Source: Clostridiales bacterium
Lineage (GTDB): Bacteria; Bacillota; Clostridia; Christensenellales; Pumilibacteraceae
DNA length: 45,793 nt
Reading direction: 5' to 3'
NCBI GenBank assembly: GCA_029066805.1
Contig: JAIEFT010000021.1
Location: forward strand, 1-45,793
Part shown: positions 33,543 through 42,230 of the stretch, piece after piece
Layout of the letters: every line of letters begins with the position of its first letter
Numbering within the stretch: position 1 is the stretch's first letter
Translations under genes and position numbers: made by a program
Notes under the pieces: generated by a model
Seen by the model: only the letters and a program-made list of their open reading frames with translations
Databases searched by the model: none
What the model was told of the DNA's origin: nothing

Positions 33543-35855
33543 ATGGAAGCTGAAAGACTGGATATACAAAAGACTTTGGCGTATCTTACGCGTGAGGAAA
33601 AACTGCGCATGCTGTCTGGCGACGGCATGTGGCATACTTTTGCCACGGGCGAACTTCCGCGCGTGCGCATGTCGGACGGACCTTGCGGACTGCGCATGAC
33701 GGGCGGAGCGGGCACAAACGTTGCAATACCCGCCACGTGCTATCCAACGCCCGGCATGCTCGCTTGCAGCTGGGACGCCGCGCTGTGCTACAGCGTGGGT
33801 GCGGCTATCGGCAGAGAAGCTACCGCTATGGGCGTGAATATTCTGCTCGCGCCCGGGCTTAACATAAAACGCAATCCGCTCGGCGGGCGCAACTTTGAAT
33901 ATTTTTCCGAAGACCCGCTTCTCGCGGGCGAGCTTGGCAAGGCGTATGTTGCGGGCGTTCAGTCCACGGGCGTGGGCGCGTGCATCAAACATTTTGCCGC
34001 AAACAGTCAGGAAGGAATGCGAATGTATTCGGACTCCGTAGTAGACGAGCGCGCGCTTCGCGAAATCTATCTGCGCCCGTTTCGACTGGCGCTTGCCGCT
34101 TCGCCCACCGCGGTCATGTGCGCATACAATAAGCTCAACGGAAATTACTGCTCGGAGAGCGAATATCTGTTAAAGAAAATCCTACGCGACGAGTGGAAGT
34201 ATAACGGCGTTACCGTTTCCGACTGGGGCGCTGTGCACGACCGCGCAAAGTCGCTCAAGGCAGGGCTCGATCTTGCCATGCCCTGCTCGGACGATAGGTA
34301 CTTCACCCAACTGGACGAAGCGAGCAAAAGCGGCGAGATAACCGAAGCCGAAATCGACGACGCGCTCAGCCGAATACTGCGAATGGTTGACGACACGTAT
34401 CTCGAGCCGTACGGCGACATAGACGCCGACATGCACGAACGAGTAGCATACAATGCCGCCGCCGCAAGCCTTGTGCTTTTGAAAAACGACGCCGGCTTTC
34501 TCCCGCTCACCAAGGACATGAAAGTCGCTGTTTGCGGCGAACTATTCGACACCGCGCCCATTCAGGGCGGCGGAAGCTCGCACGTAACCGCTGTAAAAAG
34601 CATATCCCCGCGCGCGGCGTTCACTCAGCGCGCGATCGACATTAATTATATAAACGAAGATGACGACGCAGTAGCCGCAACCGAAGGGTACGACGCGGTA
34701 ATAGTGTACGTAGGACAGCCCGCGCCCACCGAGGGCATAGACCGCGAAACGCTGTCCCTCCCCGCAAGCCAAGACAAGCTGATAAACGAGCTGACCGCCG
34801 CCGGGCGCAAGGTCGCAGTCGTGCTGTGTTCGGCAGGTCCTGTGCTCATGCCCTGGATCAACCGTGTTCACGCAGCGCTGTACGCAGGGCTTAACGGCGA
34901 ATGCGGCGCGCTCGCGGCAGTGGACGCACTGTACGGCAGGATCAATCCGTGCGGGCGGCTTGCCGAAACCTTCCCCGAAGCCACCGAAGATTTCGGTTCT
35001 GACTTCGGCGGCATTCTATCGCAGTACCGCGAAAGCATTTATGTAGGCTACCGCTATTACGACGCGACCGAAAAACGCGTACTGTTCCCGTTCGGGCACG
35101 GATTGTCGTTCTGCGATATTAGTTACGACGACATGCACGTCAAGCGTTACGACGACGGTGCGTTTGACGTGACGGTTACTCTGACCAATAATTCGGTGCG
35201 CGACGCGTACGAGACAGTTCAAATCTATATATCCGACCGCACCGGACGCATAATGTGCGCAAAAAAACAACTCGCCGGCTACGCCAAGGTTTTCATCGAA
35301 GGTCAAACCTCGACGACCGCTACGATACGGCTAGCCAAAAGTGCGTTCGAGTTTTTCAACGTAAACGCCCGCACGTTTGACGTTTGCGACGGCGAATACA
35401 AGATAATCGCGGCGGCCTCCGCCACCGACATAAAAAAGCAGATCTCTGTCAAGGTGAACGGCAATTTCTTCGGACATACCGTTGGCGAGCAGTACCTAAA
35501 TAATTCCCGCGCCGACATAACCGACGAGCAGTTTGCCGCACTGTACGGCGCGCCGATCGCTCCCGCCGAGCGAACGAGCCGCGGAGACTTTACGCTCGAC
35601 TGTTGTGTGGACGACATAAAAAACACGTTTATAGGCAAGCTGGTAAAACACTTTGTTATGCGCCGTGCCAAGTCCGCAGGCGCAGCGGGTTCGACAGACC
35701 GCAAAGCGTTTATTGCTTTCGGCATGTTCACACCGCTGTACGCCGTAAGCGCCATGTCGGACGGCGACCTTCCGCTCTCCCGCGCTATGGGCATAGTGGA
35801 AATGGCGAACGGGCATTTCTTCAAGGGATTAAAGCTCATTCTCAAAAAGAGATAG
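33543..35855 (+). CDS. Glycoside hydrolase family 3 beta-glucosidase
   Basis: A 770-residue GH3 enzyme. The TIM-barrel domain (about residues 10-300) includes GLNIKRNPLGGRNFEYFSEDP, CIKHFAANSQE and the nucleophile aspartate in VTVSDWGAVHDR at about residue 227. The alpha/beta sandwich domain (about 300-530) and a fibronectin III-like domain (about 540-640) follow; the last ~120 residues are an extension without clear family match. It has no signal peptide, so it acts in the cytosol on imported beta-linked oligosaccharides. Start: ATG 33543, with an adjacent in-frame GTG at 33540 as an alternative. No transporter genes flank it. Confidence 0.93.
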   Translation: MEAERLDIQKTLAYLTREEKLRMLSGDGMWHTFATGELPRVRMSDGPCGLRMTGGAGTNVAIPATCYPTPGMLACSWDAALCYSVGAAIGREATAMGVNILLAPGLNIKRNPLGGRNFEYFSEDPLLAGELGKAYVAGVQSTGVGACIKHFAANSQEGMRMYSDSVVDERALREIYLRPFRLALAASPTAVMCAYNKLNGNYCSESEYLLKKILRDEWKYNGVTVSDWGAVHDRAKSLKAGLDLAMPCSDDRYFTQLDEASKSGEITEAEIDDALSRILRMVDDTYLEPYGDIDADMHERVAYNAAAASLVLLKNDAGFLPLTKDMKVAVCGELFDTAPIQGGGSSHVTAVKSISPRAAFTQRAIDINYINEDDDAVAATEGYDAVIVYVGQPAPTEGIDRETLSLPASQDKLINELTAAGRKVAVVLCSAGPVLMPWINRVHAALYAGLNGECGALAAVDALYGRINPCGRLAETFPEATEDFGSDFGGILSQYRESIYVGYRYYDATEKRVLFPFGHGLSFCDISYDDMHVKRYDDGAFDVTVTLTNNSVRDAYETVQIYISDRTGRIMCAKKQLAGYAKVFIEGQTSTTATIRLAKSAFEFFNVNARTFDVCDGEYKIIAAASATDIKKQISVKVNGNFFGHTVGEQYLNNSRADITDEQFAALYGAPIAPAERTSRGDFTLDCCVDDIKNTFIGKLVKHFVMRRAKSAGAAGSTDRKAFIAFGMFTPLYAVSAMSDGDLPLSRAMGIVEMANGHFFKGLKLILKKR

Positions 35856-35956
35856 GTTTTTTTAATCCTAAAAGCTTGAACGGCTACCACTTCCATTGGT
35901 TAAAATATTTTCCATAATTCCGAATTCATAGTTCATAAATTAAATAAGGTGGATTG

Positions 35957-37234
35957 ATGTCTAAACTCGAAATATTTGATTACATAGAACGCGCCGCAGC
36001 CGTACTCGACGAAAATCTTGTCAAGTTTACGCACGCCGCGGACAAGCTCACCGAATATCTGACCGCAAAGTTCGGGGATATCGACGCGACAATCGGCGTT
36101 ACCTCGCGCATAAAAACGCGCGACAGCCTGAAAGAAAAAATCCTGCGCAACAACCTTTACCGCGACACCTCGCCCGAACGGCTTGTCTACGAAATGCATG
36201 ACATAATCGGCGTAAAAATCGAATGTCGGTTCTTCAAGGACGAGGCTTATCTGTTTGATATATTGCGCGAAGTGTTTTGCGTCGACCTCGGCGACGGCAT
36301 GTTCTGCCCCGATGGCAAAAAAGCTATAAAGCTCAAGCTGGGCACGCCCCAGCCCGAATACCAAAAGAACGGCTACGCCATTTACCGTATCGACGGCAAC
36401 GTGACGTACGCAAGCGAAAATTACAACTTCGAGCTTCAAATAAAATCGCTGGTCAACAGCTTTTGGTCGGAAATCGAGCACAAGCTGATTTACAAGAACA
36501 ATCGGCTCAATCAGTTTGACAACCTGATGAAAGAAATGCTCCACTACACGCACGAAAGCTTATCCGGAATTGACCACCAGCTAAACCTGATTTTCAACCG
36601 CCTATCCGGCAACGCCATTGTAAATCAGGAGGAACAGCTTAAAAACATGCTTGCGCTTGGACTTAACGAGATGTTCACATCCATAGTCAAAGCCAACACA
36701 GGCATATCGGTGGGCATTACCGAGTACACCGACGCCATTGTGGAATACCTTACCACCGCGTCGTCGTACACCAAAGACATGGGCGGCGAGTCTTTGCTTA
36801 AGACGCTTAAGGATAAAATAGATAACGTGACCTCCGCGCCCGAGCGCAATATCGTCATGAGCGAGGATAACTATACCGGACTGTTTGTCAGCCTTATGAA
36901 GTGGTTGCGCGAAATCGACTACAGCACCATCGCTATCGGCGAGGACATAACGCTTTGCGCCAAGCTCGACGGGACGTACGAAGAGGTGGCAAAGCTGTTT
37001 GTGCGCGACATAAACAACGACTTCTATCTGAACACGTTTTTCCACATTTACTTCTCGCTCGAACGCGGCACGGACGACGAGGATTTTGTCGACTACATTC
37101 ACTACTACACCGATGCGATCATGGCGGGCAAAACGCAGGAACAAATTTACCGCACGCTCGCTCGCCTATCCGAGCTTCCCGCCAACAAGCTGCCATTGCT
37201 CGACACAATGCAAATGCTAAAGAATATCGGATAA
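35957..37234 (+). CDS. RelA/SpoT-domain (p)ppGpp synthetase-like protein
   Basis: A 425-residue protein with an N-terminal RelA/SpoT nucleotidyltransferase domain (about residues 20-200). Seen are TSRIKTRDSLKEKIL, the EMHDIIGVKIECRF strand carrying the metal-binding acidic residue, and ELQIKSLVNSFWSEIEHKLIYKN, the classical E-Q and EH-YK motifs of pyrophosphokinases. There is no HD hydrolase domain, so it resembles a small alarmone synthetase, but a helical C-terminal half of about 220 residues is unusual for that group and could be regulatory. Start: ATG 35957 with AAGGTGG; an upstream TTG is less likely. Confidence 0.85.
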   Translation: MSKLEIFDYIERAAAVLDENLVKFTHAADKLTEYLTAKFGDIDATIGVTSRIKTRDSLKEKILRNNLYRDTSPERLVYEMHDIIGVKIECRFFKDEAYLFDILREVFCVDLGDGMFCPDGKKAIKLKLGTPQPEYQKNGYAIYRIDGNVTYASENYNFELQIKSLVNSFWSEIEHKLIYKNNRLNQFDNLMKEMLHYTHESLSGIDHQLNLIFNRLSGNAIVNQEEQLKNMLALGLNEMFTSIVKANTGISVGITEYTDAIVEYLTTASSYTKDMGGESLLKTLKDKIDNVTSAPERNIVMSEDNYTGLFVSLMKWLREIDYSTIAIGEDITLCAKLDGTYEEVAKLFVRDINNDFYLNTFFHIYFSLERGTDDEDFVDYIHYYTDAIMAGKTQEQIYRTLARLSELPANKLPLLDTMQMLKNIG

Positions 37235-37296
37235 AAATAATATCTACTAAAATAATTTTTTACATAGAGGAATTTCGCAAACAAATACAAACATAA

Positions 37297-37331
37297 AGCC
37301 CACTATCTTCGCAGGTGAAGCATAGTGGGCT
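37297..37331. terminator. Bidirectional terminator
   Basis: A 10-bp stem (AGCCCACTAT/ATAGTGGGCT) with an inner CTTC/GAAG pair separates the convergent RelA/SpoT gene and the dnaN-led operon. Confidence 0.8.
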
Positions 37332-37367
37332 ATTCTTTATCAATTCAGCCACAAAACGGATTAGATT

Positions 37368-37691
37368 TTATCGCTTGATAACATAATCAAAATATTGTTC
37401 TTGAAAATGTACTTGCTTTGCTATTTCTTCGTCGCTGAAATCTGTTCCGACGGGAGCTACAACCCATTTTTCTTCTACATCATTATAACGGTGGATAATT
37501 GCAATTATTTTTCCCGTGAATTCTTTAACGGCAGTATCCACTCCCAAAACATAGGCGTCTTGTTCCTCACCGTCGGGCGCTATTATTCCCTCTATATATC
37601 CGTAGTTAATAGGATAAATTATGTCGTCGTGGTTTGGATGCCTACTCCCAAGCGGTCGGTCTATAGTTACTTTAACAATGCTTCCGATCAT
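37368..37691 (-). CDS. Inorganic pyrophosphatase-like protein
   Basis: A 107-residue protein matching the family I pyrophosphatase core: DIIYPINYGYIEG (residues about 20-32) and DGEEQDAYVLGVD (about 36-48) give the substrate- and metal-binding acidic residues. It is shorter than usual enzymes of about 170 residues, so it may be a compact relative with altered substrate. The preferred start is ATG 37691, 5 nt after GGAGG; a TTG five codons upstream is poorer. It is the last gene of the operon and is 21 bp from the membrane-protein gene. Confidence 0.8.
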   Translation of the reverse strand: MIGSIVKVTIDRPLGSRHPNHDDIIYPINYGYIEGIIAPDGEEQDAYVLGVDTAVKEFTGKIIAIIHRYNDVEEKWVVAPVGTDFSDEEIAKQVHFQEQYFDYVIKR

Positions 37692-37712
37692 AAACGCCTC
37701 CGTCAAAAAATT

Positions 37713-38366
37713 TTATTGTTCCGTCGGCGCGGATATAAGCTCCGCGTCCTTTAATGTTCTGTGCGTTATTTCCCTTGCCGCCACCGCCGCGCCGAGCGAC
37801 GCCAAGCACACAAAGAATGCGCCCAGCCCCCACCCGTCGAACTTGAAGCACACAAACGACAATTCGAATGCCGCCATGATCGCCATAGAAGCCATAAACA
37901 ATTCTTGTCCGAAGTACGCTCTGTTCTTGAACCCGTTTTTAGGCGCGTGCTCAGCCACAATACGCTTTTGGATCTTGTATCTGACTATGTTCATTATCAT
38001 TAACCAGATCCACACACAACCCACGCCGAATATTACAAACAGCACATAAAACAGCCCTAAGGAAGCTACGTTGTCGCTGACGTATGCCGTACCAGCTTGA
38101 GGGAAAAGCAACACCACTAATTGCAGTAAAAGCGCTATTATCGTAAGCGTTGTCCGCGCAAACGACATTGTCGCCAAATGCTGCTCGTCCTTATCCACGT
38201 AATAATACGCGCCCGAATACTTCGCCTTTTTTTTCTTTTCGTTTTTTGGCGTTTGGGCGTTATCGTCCGCAGGCGCTTGCTCGGCGTTTTCCGCCGCACC
38301 GTCCGCGCTCATTTTTTCGGGCTCGTCCAGCTTTACGTATTCGGATTGATCGTGCGGATTTTTCAC
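37713..38366 (-). CDS. Four-helix membrane protein with charged N-terminal tail
   Basis: A 217-residue protein. The first ~65 residues are charged and low-complexity (DDNAQTPKNEKKKKAKY), then four transmembrane helices follow at about 75-92, 103-128, 155-172 and 178-196. I do not recognise the family. The start is GTG 38366, overlapping the Sel1 gene's TGA (GTGA), so it is translationally coupled; the frame opens six codons earlier at a TTG inside the Sel1 gene. It belongs to the dnaN-led operon. Confidence 0.7.
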   Translation of the reverse strand: MKNPHDQSEYVKLDEPEKMSADGAAENAEQAPADDNAQTPKNEKKKKAKYSGAYYYVDKDEQHLATMSFARTTLTIIALLLQLVVLLFPQAGTAYVSDNVASLGLFYVLFVIFGVGCVWIWLMIMNIVRYKIQKRIVAEHAPKNGFKNRAYFGQELFMASMAIMAAFELSFVCFKFDGWGLGAFFVCLASLGAAVAAREITHRTLKDAELISAPTEQ

Positions 38367-38782
38367 TTTGCGAGCGACTTCCAAAAATTATATTCTTTGC
38401 GATTGCCTTTGGATTTGTAGTACGCGGCAAGCGCGGCGCATGCGGACTTGACCCCGCTTTCGGCAAGCTCTTCCAGCTCGCGCATGGCAGTGTGCTCGTC
38501 CTCGTCGAGGTTGATGATGGCAAGCTTAACGGCGCAGTCCATCAATCCGCCCTTTGCGCCTGTCTTGTAGTAGTGCCTGGCGCGTTCCATATCGCCGAGC
38601 GCGTGAAACTTATCGCCCATAACTTCCGACGCTTCGGGATTGCCGAGCTGGGCGGCAAGCACGATATACTTGTTCGCCTCCGCCTCGTCCGTCGCGCGGA
38701 TCGCTTGTGCGTAAACATACATGGCGATCGGGTCGTCCATGTCAACGCGTTCTTTTAAATGTGCAAGTTCCTTTTCGGTCAT
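38363..38782 (-). CDS. Sel1/TPR-like repeat protein
   Basis: A 139-residue helical repeat protein. Repeating patterns of A-x-x-x-G-x-x-x-A with paired helices are visible (DPIAMYVYAQAIRATDEAEA, GNPEASEVMGDKFHALGDME, GAKGGLMDCAVKLAIINLDE, SGVKSACAALAAYYKSKGN), as in Sel1 repeats; about three to four units. Such proteins act as scaffolds. It starts 9 bp after the GalT-like gene and overlaps the next gene by 4 bp, so it is part of the dnaN operon. Confidence 0.78.
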   Translation of the reverse strand: MTEKELAHLKERVDMDDPIAMYVYAQAIRATDEAEANKYIVLAAQLGNPEASEVMGDKFHALGDMERARHYYKTGAKGGLMDCAVKLAIINLDEDEHTAMRELEELAESGVKSACAALAAYYKSKGNRKEYNFWKSLAK

Positions 38783-38791
38783 AGGTTAGTT

Positions 38792-39916
38792 CTAATTGGT
38801 CGATGCCAAGCCTGTCGCCTGCTCTTCCGTAGCGGACGCCGCAGCCGTCAAAAGCGGCAGATACATACCGACAAGAGCTTCGCCAAGCGCATTCGCGGCT
38901 TTAGCGCCGTGCTTGACCCCGCCTATCTTGTCATATATCGGTTTAAACTCACTTAAGTCGGTGGAAAGCGCCGTGCCTTTTTCGAGCACCGACATGAGCG
39001 GTGTGCAATTCTTAGTACAAACCACTCCGCATGCGGCAAGCGCGTTGTTTCCGATAATAAACTCGTTTTGCTTGAGCTCACCCGCGAACACCACATAGTA
39101 CGTAACGCCGTTTTTATTGTCCGCCGCGACTACGCAGGCAATGTTCTGTTCGGCGGCGGCTTTTATTACCTTTACCACCTCGCGCTGAACGGAATTTTTG
39201 GCAATGCCGTTAAAGCTGAGCGCGGGAACAGGATAGTCCAAAAGCGTGACCTTGACCGCGCCGTCCGCTACCTGCTTTTTCGCTTTTGCTCCGCTTATTG
39301 CCGCGGTCGCACAGCACATGTAGTCCGCACCCTCGCCGATACGCGCGGCTATAACTCCGCCAAAGTCGGTTACGTACGCCGCAAGCCTTTTTACAATATC
39401 GTCGGAAAGGATATCGGGGTTTTGGAGCGTCGCCACGTGATTGCCTACCGCAATCGGCGTGTACGCAAGCTGCTCGCCGCCCACGCTGAGCGCCGCTTGA
39501 GCAGTGGGAGTTACACCGCCCGCGCAGTAGCAAAGGTATCCGTTCTCGCCTACGGCGGGAGCAACCGATACCGCGTTATATCCGTGCGCATAAAGGTCGA
39601 ACAAAAAGTCAAACGCTTTGTCTGCGCCGCGCGCGAGCTTACTGTCGAGATAGTAATTTATGGTGCGCGGCATGGGGAACAGAATGTCCGTTATTGCCGC
39701 TTTATCAACCTGCGGAAGCGCTGCGGCAAGCTCATCGAGCAATGCGCCGATAGTTGCGTCGCCGTAGTCTGCGTCATAGTCGAGCTTGGGCTCGGCAAGT
39801 CCGCACACGGTAGCCAATCTGTTGAGCGTGTAAGTCTGGTCGAGCGGGTCGAGCAAAAGATTGTCTATCGCGTATGCGGTGAGTTTATTAAGTATTATGT
39901 TGATGTCGGTTTTCAT
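38792..39916 (-). CDS. GalT class II-like N-terminal domain protein, divergent
   Basis: A 374-residue protein. Its first ~120 residues resemble the N-terminal domain of class II galactose-1-phosphate uridylyltransferases: NKLTAYAIDNLLLDPLDQTY, NRLATVCGL, LLDELAAAL and a segment like the RPS-x-x-x-x-x-F region (FPMPRTINYYL). The rest is alanine/valine-rich and I cannot see the catalytic HPH motif of GalT, so activity is doubtful. A structural or nucleotide-binding role is possible. It is 30 bp downstream of dnaN. An alternative is an unrelated protein with a similar helical start. Confidence 0.5.
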   Translation of the reverse strand: MKTDINIILNKLTAYAIDNLLLDPLDQTYTLNRLATVCGLAEPKLDYDADYGDATIGALLDELAAALPQVDKAAITDILFPMPRTINYYLDSKLARGADKAFDFLFDLYAHGYNAVSVAPAVGENGYLCYCAGGVTPTAQAALSVGGEQLAYTPIAVGNHVATLQNPDILSDDIVKRLAAYVTDFGGVIAARIGEGADYMCCATAAISGAKAKKQVADGAVKVTLLDYPVPALSFNGIAKNSVQREVVKVIKAAAEQNIACVVAADNKNGVTYYVVFAGELKQNEFIIGNNALAACGVVCTKNCTPLMSVLEKGTALSTDLSEFKPIYDKIGGVKHGAKAANALGEALVGMYLPLLTAAASATEEQATGLASTN

Positions 39917-39946
39917 AAAAACTCCTAAAATGTCGATAAAGCAGGA

Positions 39947-41050
39947 TTAAATACTGCGCACGGGCAGAACCAAATAGATGTAGTCCTCGCTGTCGCCTAC
40001 AGGCGAAACCACACACACAGAGGTTGAGTTAGTCAGGTTGAGCACAACCGTTTCACAGGTCATGCAGTGCAAAAACTCGGTAAAGTACCGCGCGTTAAAC
40101 GATATTGCAAGGTCAGTGCCGTCGGTATTGACGGGAATGTTCTCCTCGACGTTGCCCGCCTCGCTGTGCGAGCTGACCGTCATGTTTGTCTGCGAAATGT
40201 CAAAGCGTACAAGGTTGTTGTTCTTTTCCGAACGCGCCATAAGCACCGCGCGGTCGATAGCGTCCTCGAAGAACGCTTTGGGAATGTACACCTGCGTGTC
40301 GAAGTGCTGAGGAATGATTTGGCGGTAGTTGACGAATGTGCCGTCAATAAGTCGCGTCGTGATCGTGGTAGCGTCAATCTGCGCCATAAGATAGTTCTTG
40401 TGCAGGTACAGCTTGACAGAATCGTCGTTGTCGGGCAAAAGCCGCGATATTTCCATCACCGCACGCACGGGCACCGTTATGCTTGTGGACGCAGTGGTCG
40501 CTACAAGCGGCTTGACGCATTTGGCAAGACGGTAACCGTCGGTAGTAACCGCAACAACGCTGCCCTCGGCTATCTCGAGCAAAACGCCCTTAAGCGTAGG
40601 GTGCGAATCGTCCGTGCACACGGAGAATGCAACTTTGTTAACAAGGTCTTTCAGGTCGGAGCTCTTCAGTTCAAAATGCTGCGTGTCCTCTATGCGATTG
40701 ACCTCCGGAAACTGTTCGGCGGGATAGCAGCCGAACTCGCCCTCGCTGCGCTCGTAGTCGATTTTGAGCCGCGACGAAGTAGCCGTAAGTACAATGTTCT
40801 GCGACGTAAGCTTTTTGACGAAATCGCCGAACAGCTTGCCGGGCACAACCGCCTCACCCGCTTCTATAATGCTTGCGCGGATCATGTGCTCGATCGAAAG
40901 TTCAAGATCGGTCGCGGTAAGCGTGAGCGTGCCGTCCTCGGCAACCAATCGTATGCCCTCAAGAATGGGATTGGTCGAGCGAGCAGGTACTGCTTTAATA
41001 ACCTTTGCGACCGCGTCGCATAAATCATTGCCATTACATTCGATTTTCAT
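39947..41050 (-). CDS. dnaN: DNA polymerase III subunit beta (sliding clamp)
   Basis: A 367-residue beta clamp. Three tandem clamp folds are recognisable: it begins MKIECNGNDLCDAVAKVIKAVPARSTNPILEGI as DnaN proteins do, and ends with the IYLVLPVRSI tail, a short variant of the usual LxMPMR(L/I) terminus. The ring tethers DNA polymerase III to the template. CAGGAG precedes the ATG. dnaA is not adjacent, unlike the common dnaA-dnaN order, and the downstream genes are not the usual recF/gyrB. Confidence 0.97.
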   Translation of the reverse strand: MKIECNGNDLCDAVAKVIKAVPARSTNPILEGIRLVAEDGTLTLTATDLELSIEHMIRASIIEAGEAVVPGKLFGDFVKKLTSQNIVLTATSSRLKIDYERSEGEFGCYPAEQFPEVNRIEDTQHFELKSSDLKDLVNKVAFSVCTDDSHPTLKGVLLEIAEGSVVAVTTDGYRLAKCVKPLVATTASTSITVPVRAVMEISRLLPDNDDSVKLYLHKNYLMAQIDATTITTRLIDGTFVNYRQIIPQHFDTQVYIPKAFFEDAIDRAVLMARSEKNNNLVRFDISQTNMTVSSHSEAGNVEENIPVNTDGTDLAISFNARYFTEFLHCMTCETVVLNLTNSTSVCVVSPVGDSEDYIYLVLPVRSI

Positions 41051-41083
41051 AAGTTTCTCCTGTACATATCTTTTCTATTTTAC

Positions 41084-41112
41084 ATTATACAGTACGTCCG
41101 TCCAAAAGTCAA
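41084..41112 (-). promoter_or_regulatory. Promoter of the dnaN operon
   Basis: TTGACT (41107-41112), a 17-bp spacer and TATAAT (41084-41089) on the minus strand, about 35 nt upstream of the dnaN start. Confidence 0.75.
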
Positions 41113-41185
41113 TCTTATTCGAGGAGTAAATTTGCTTGCTTGCAAGGGCAAATTTAAGTATGTTATTCTTAATTCTAAAAACCGC

Positions 41186-41214
41186 TTTACATTACAATAA
41201 AAAAATGGTAAAAT
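41186..41214 (+). promoter_or_regulatory. Possible promoter of the DtxR-like gene
   Basis: TTTACA (41186-41191), a 17-bp spacer and TAAAAT (41209-41214). The leader to 41331 contains a genomic repeat fragment. Confidence 0.45.
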
Positions 41215-41262
41215 TAAATTATAAAAGCGAGCGCACCGCCACACGCTTTTGTCCTGTTGCAT

Positions 41263-41293
41263 TTGTCATCCCGAGCGAAGCGAAGGATCTCAT
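41263..41293 (+). repeat. Intergenic repeat fragment starting TTGTCATCCCGA
   Basis: TTGTCATCCCGA (41263-41274) is an exact inverted match to the right end of the palindromic region at 42459-42470, and it continues to GGATCTC as that region does. It lies in the leader of the DtxR-like gene and probably belongs to the same family. Confidence 0.5.
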
Positions 41294-41330
41294 CCTTATT
41301 AATAATTCCGCATTGTACAATAGGTGCTTC

Positions 41331-41699
41331 ATGAAAGACCACGAATCCGAAGAAATGTATTTGGAAACCATACTCGTGCTCAAAGGCGAACGTCCGGCTG
41401 TTCGCTCTATAGACATTGCCGAAAAATTAGGCTATGCCAAGTCCAGCGTGTCGCGCGGCGTAAGCCTGCTGCAAGACCGTGGCTACATCAAGGTGGGCGA
41501 CGACGGGTTTATCGACTTCACCGAAAAGGGTGAAAAAAAAGCGAACGGTATTTACGAGCGGCATAATATACTAACCGAGTTTTTCGTAGAGCTCGGCGCG
41601 AGCGAAGAGCTGGCCGAAACCAACGCCTGCCGTATAGAACACGTAATCGACGACCAAATCTTCGAGCTGATAAAGCAGCACGTAAATAACAACCACTAA
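41331..41699 (+). CDS. DtxR/MntR-like metal-dependent regulator, short form
   Basis: A 122-residue protein with the DtxR HTH (SIDIAEKLGYAKSSVSRGVSLLQDRGYI at about 30-57) and dimerisation/metal-binding helices (MYLETILVL at the N-terminus; EKKANGIYERHNILTEFFVELGAS, then CRIEHVIDDQIF). Residues of the family's metal site are visible as E in MYLE, H in RHNI, and C, E and H in the CRIEH segment. It lacks the SH3-like domain, as MntR does. It would sense Mn2+ or Fe2+. AGGTG precedes the ATG. Confidence 0.88.
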   Translation: MKDHESEEMYLETILVLKGERPAVRSIDIAEKLGYAKSSVSRGVSLLQDRGYIKVGDDGFIDFTEKGEKKANGIYERHNILTEFFVELGASEELAETNACRIEHVIDDQIFELIKQHVNNNH

Positions 41700-41716
41700 A
41701 ATCTTTGCAAAAAAGA

Positions 41717-41745
41717 TTGACAACGCAAAAGCAATATAGTATAAT
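41717..41745 (+). promoter_or_regulatory. Promoter of tRNA-Thr
   Basis: Consensus TTGACA (41717-41722), a 17-bp spacer and TATAAT (41740-41745), about 30 nt before the tRNA. Confidence 0.85.
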
Positions 41746-41774
41746 ATTCAAGCTTGTGATACATCCTACAATGC

Positions 41775-41850
41775 GCTGCTATGGCTCAGCAGGTAGAGCA
41801 CGTCCTTGGTAAGGACGAGGTCACCGGTTCGAATCCGGTTAGCAGCTCCA
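41775..41850 (+). tRNA. tRNA-Thr (anticodon GGT)
   Basis: A 76-nt cloverleaf with encoded CCA. Acceptor stem GCTGCTA/TAGCAGC, anticodon loop TTGGTAA in a CGTCC/GGACG stem, T-arm GGTTCGAATCC. It reads ACC and ACU. Confidence 0.96.
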
Positions 41851-41856
41851 AACGAC

Positions 41857-41883
41857 AAAAAGGGCGCGTTTTGCGCCCTTTTT
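41857..41883 (+). terminator. Intrinsic terminator of tRNA-Thr
   Basis: An 11-bp stem (AAAAAGGGCGC/GCGCCCTTTTT) with a 5-nt loop, 6 nt past the tRNA. Confidence 0.92.
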
Positions 41884-42230
41884 GCGTGTTTCGGTTTCGT
41901 CGATTTGCGTCTTGTTTGCGCGATAAATTGAAATTTATCTTTCTTTATACCCTACAATGTACACACGAACAAGCTCCTCACTAATGCACAATACTCCTAA
42001 CGATTTGCCCTTTTGTTCTTTTCGGGTATCTTTACGCTCTCTGGTCTTTTCATTCTGTACCTCTACTATATAGACGTTTGAAAATGCCAAAATGTTAGTG
42101 GATTTTTTTAAAATTTTTAGCAAGTCTTTTGCGAGTCTCTCTTACGAAGCAACCGCAGGTTATCCACTGCATGCGATCACCCCCCCCCCACACACACAGG
42201 GAATGGGGATGGCGTCTCGGCTTTTCTTCT

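Noticed and set aside
42160-42168. TTATCCACT, one base from a DnaA box, near dnaN
   Set aside because: A single imperfect box with no cluster and no dnaA gene nearby does not support a replication origin.
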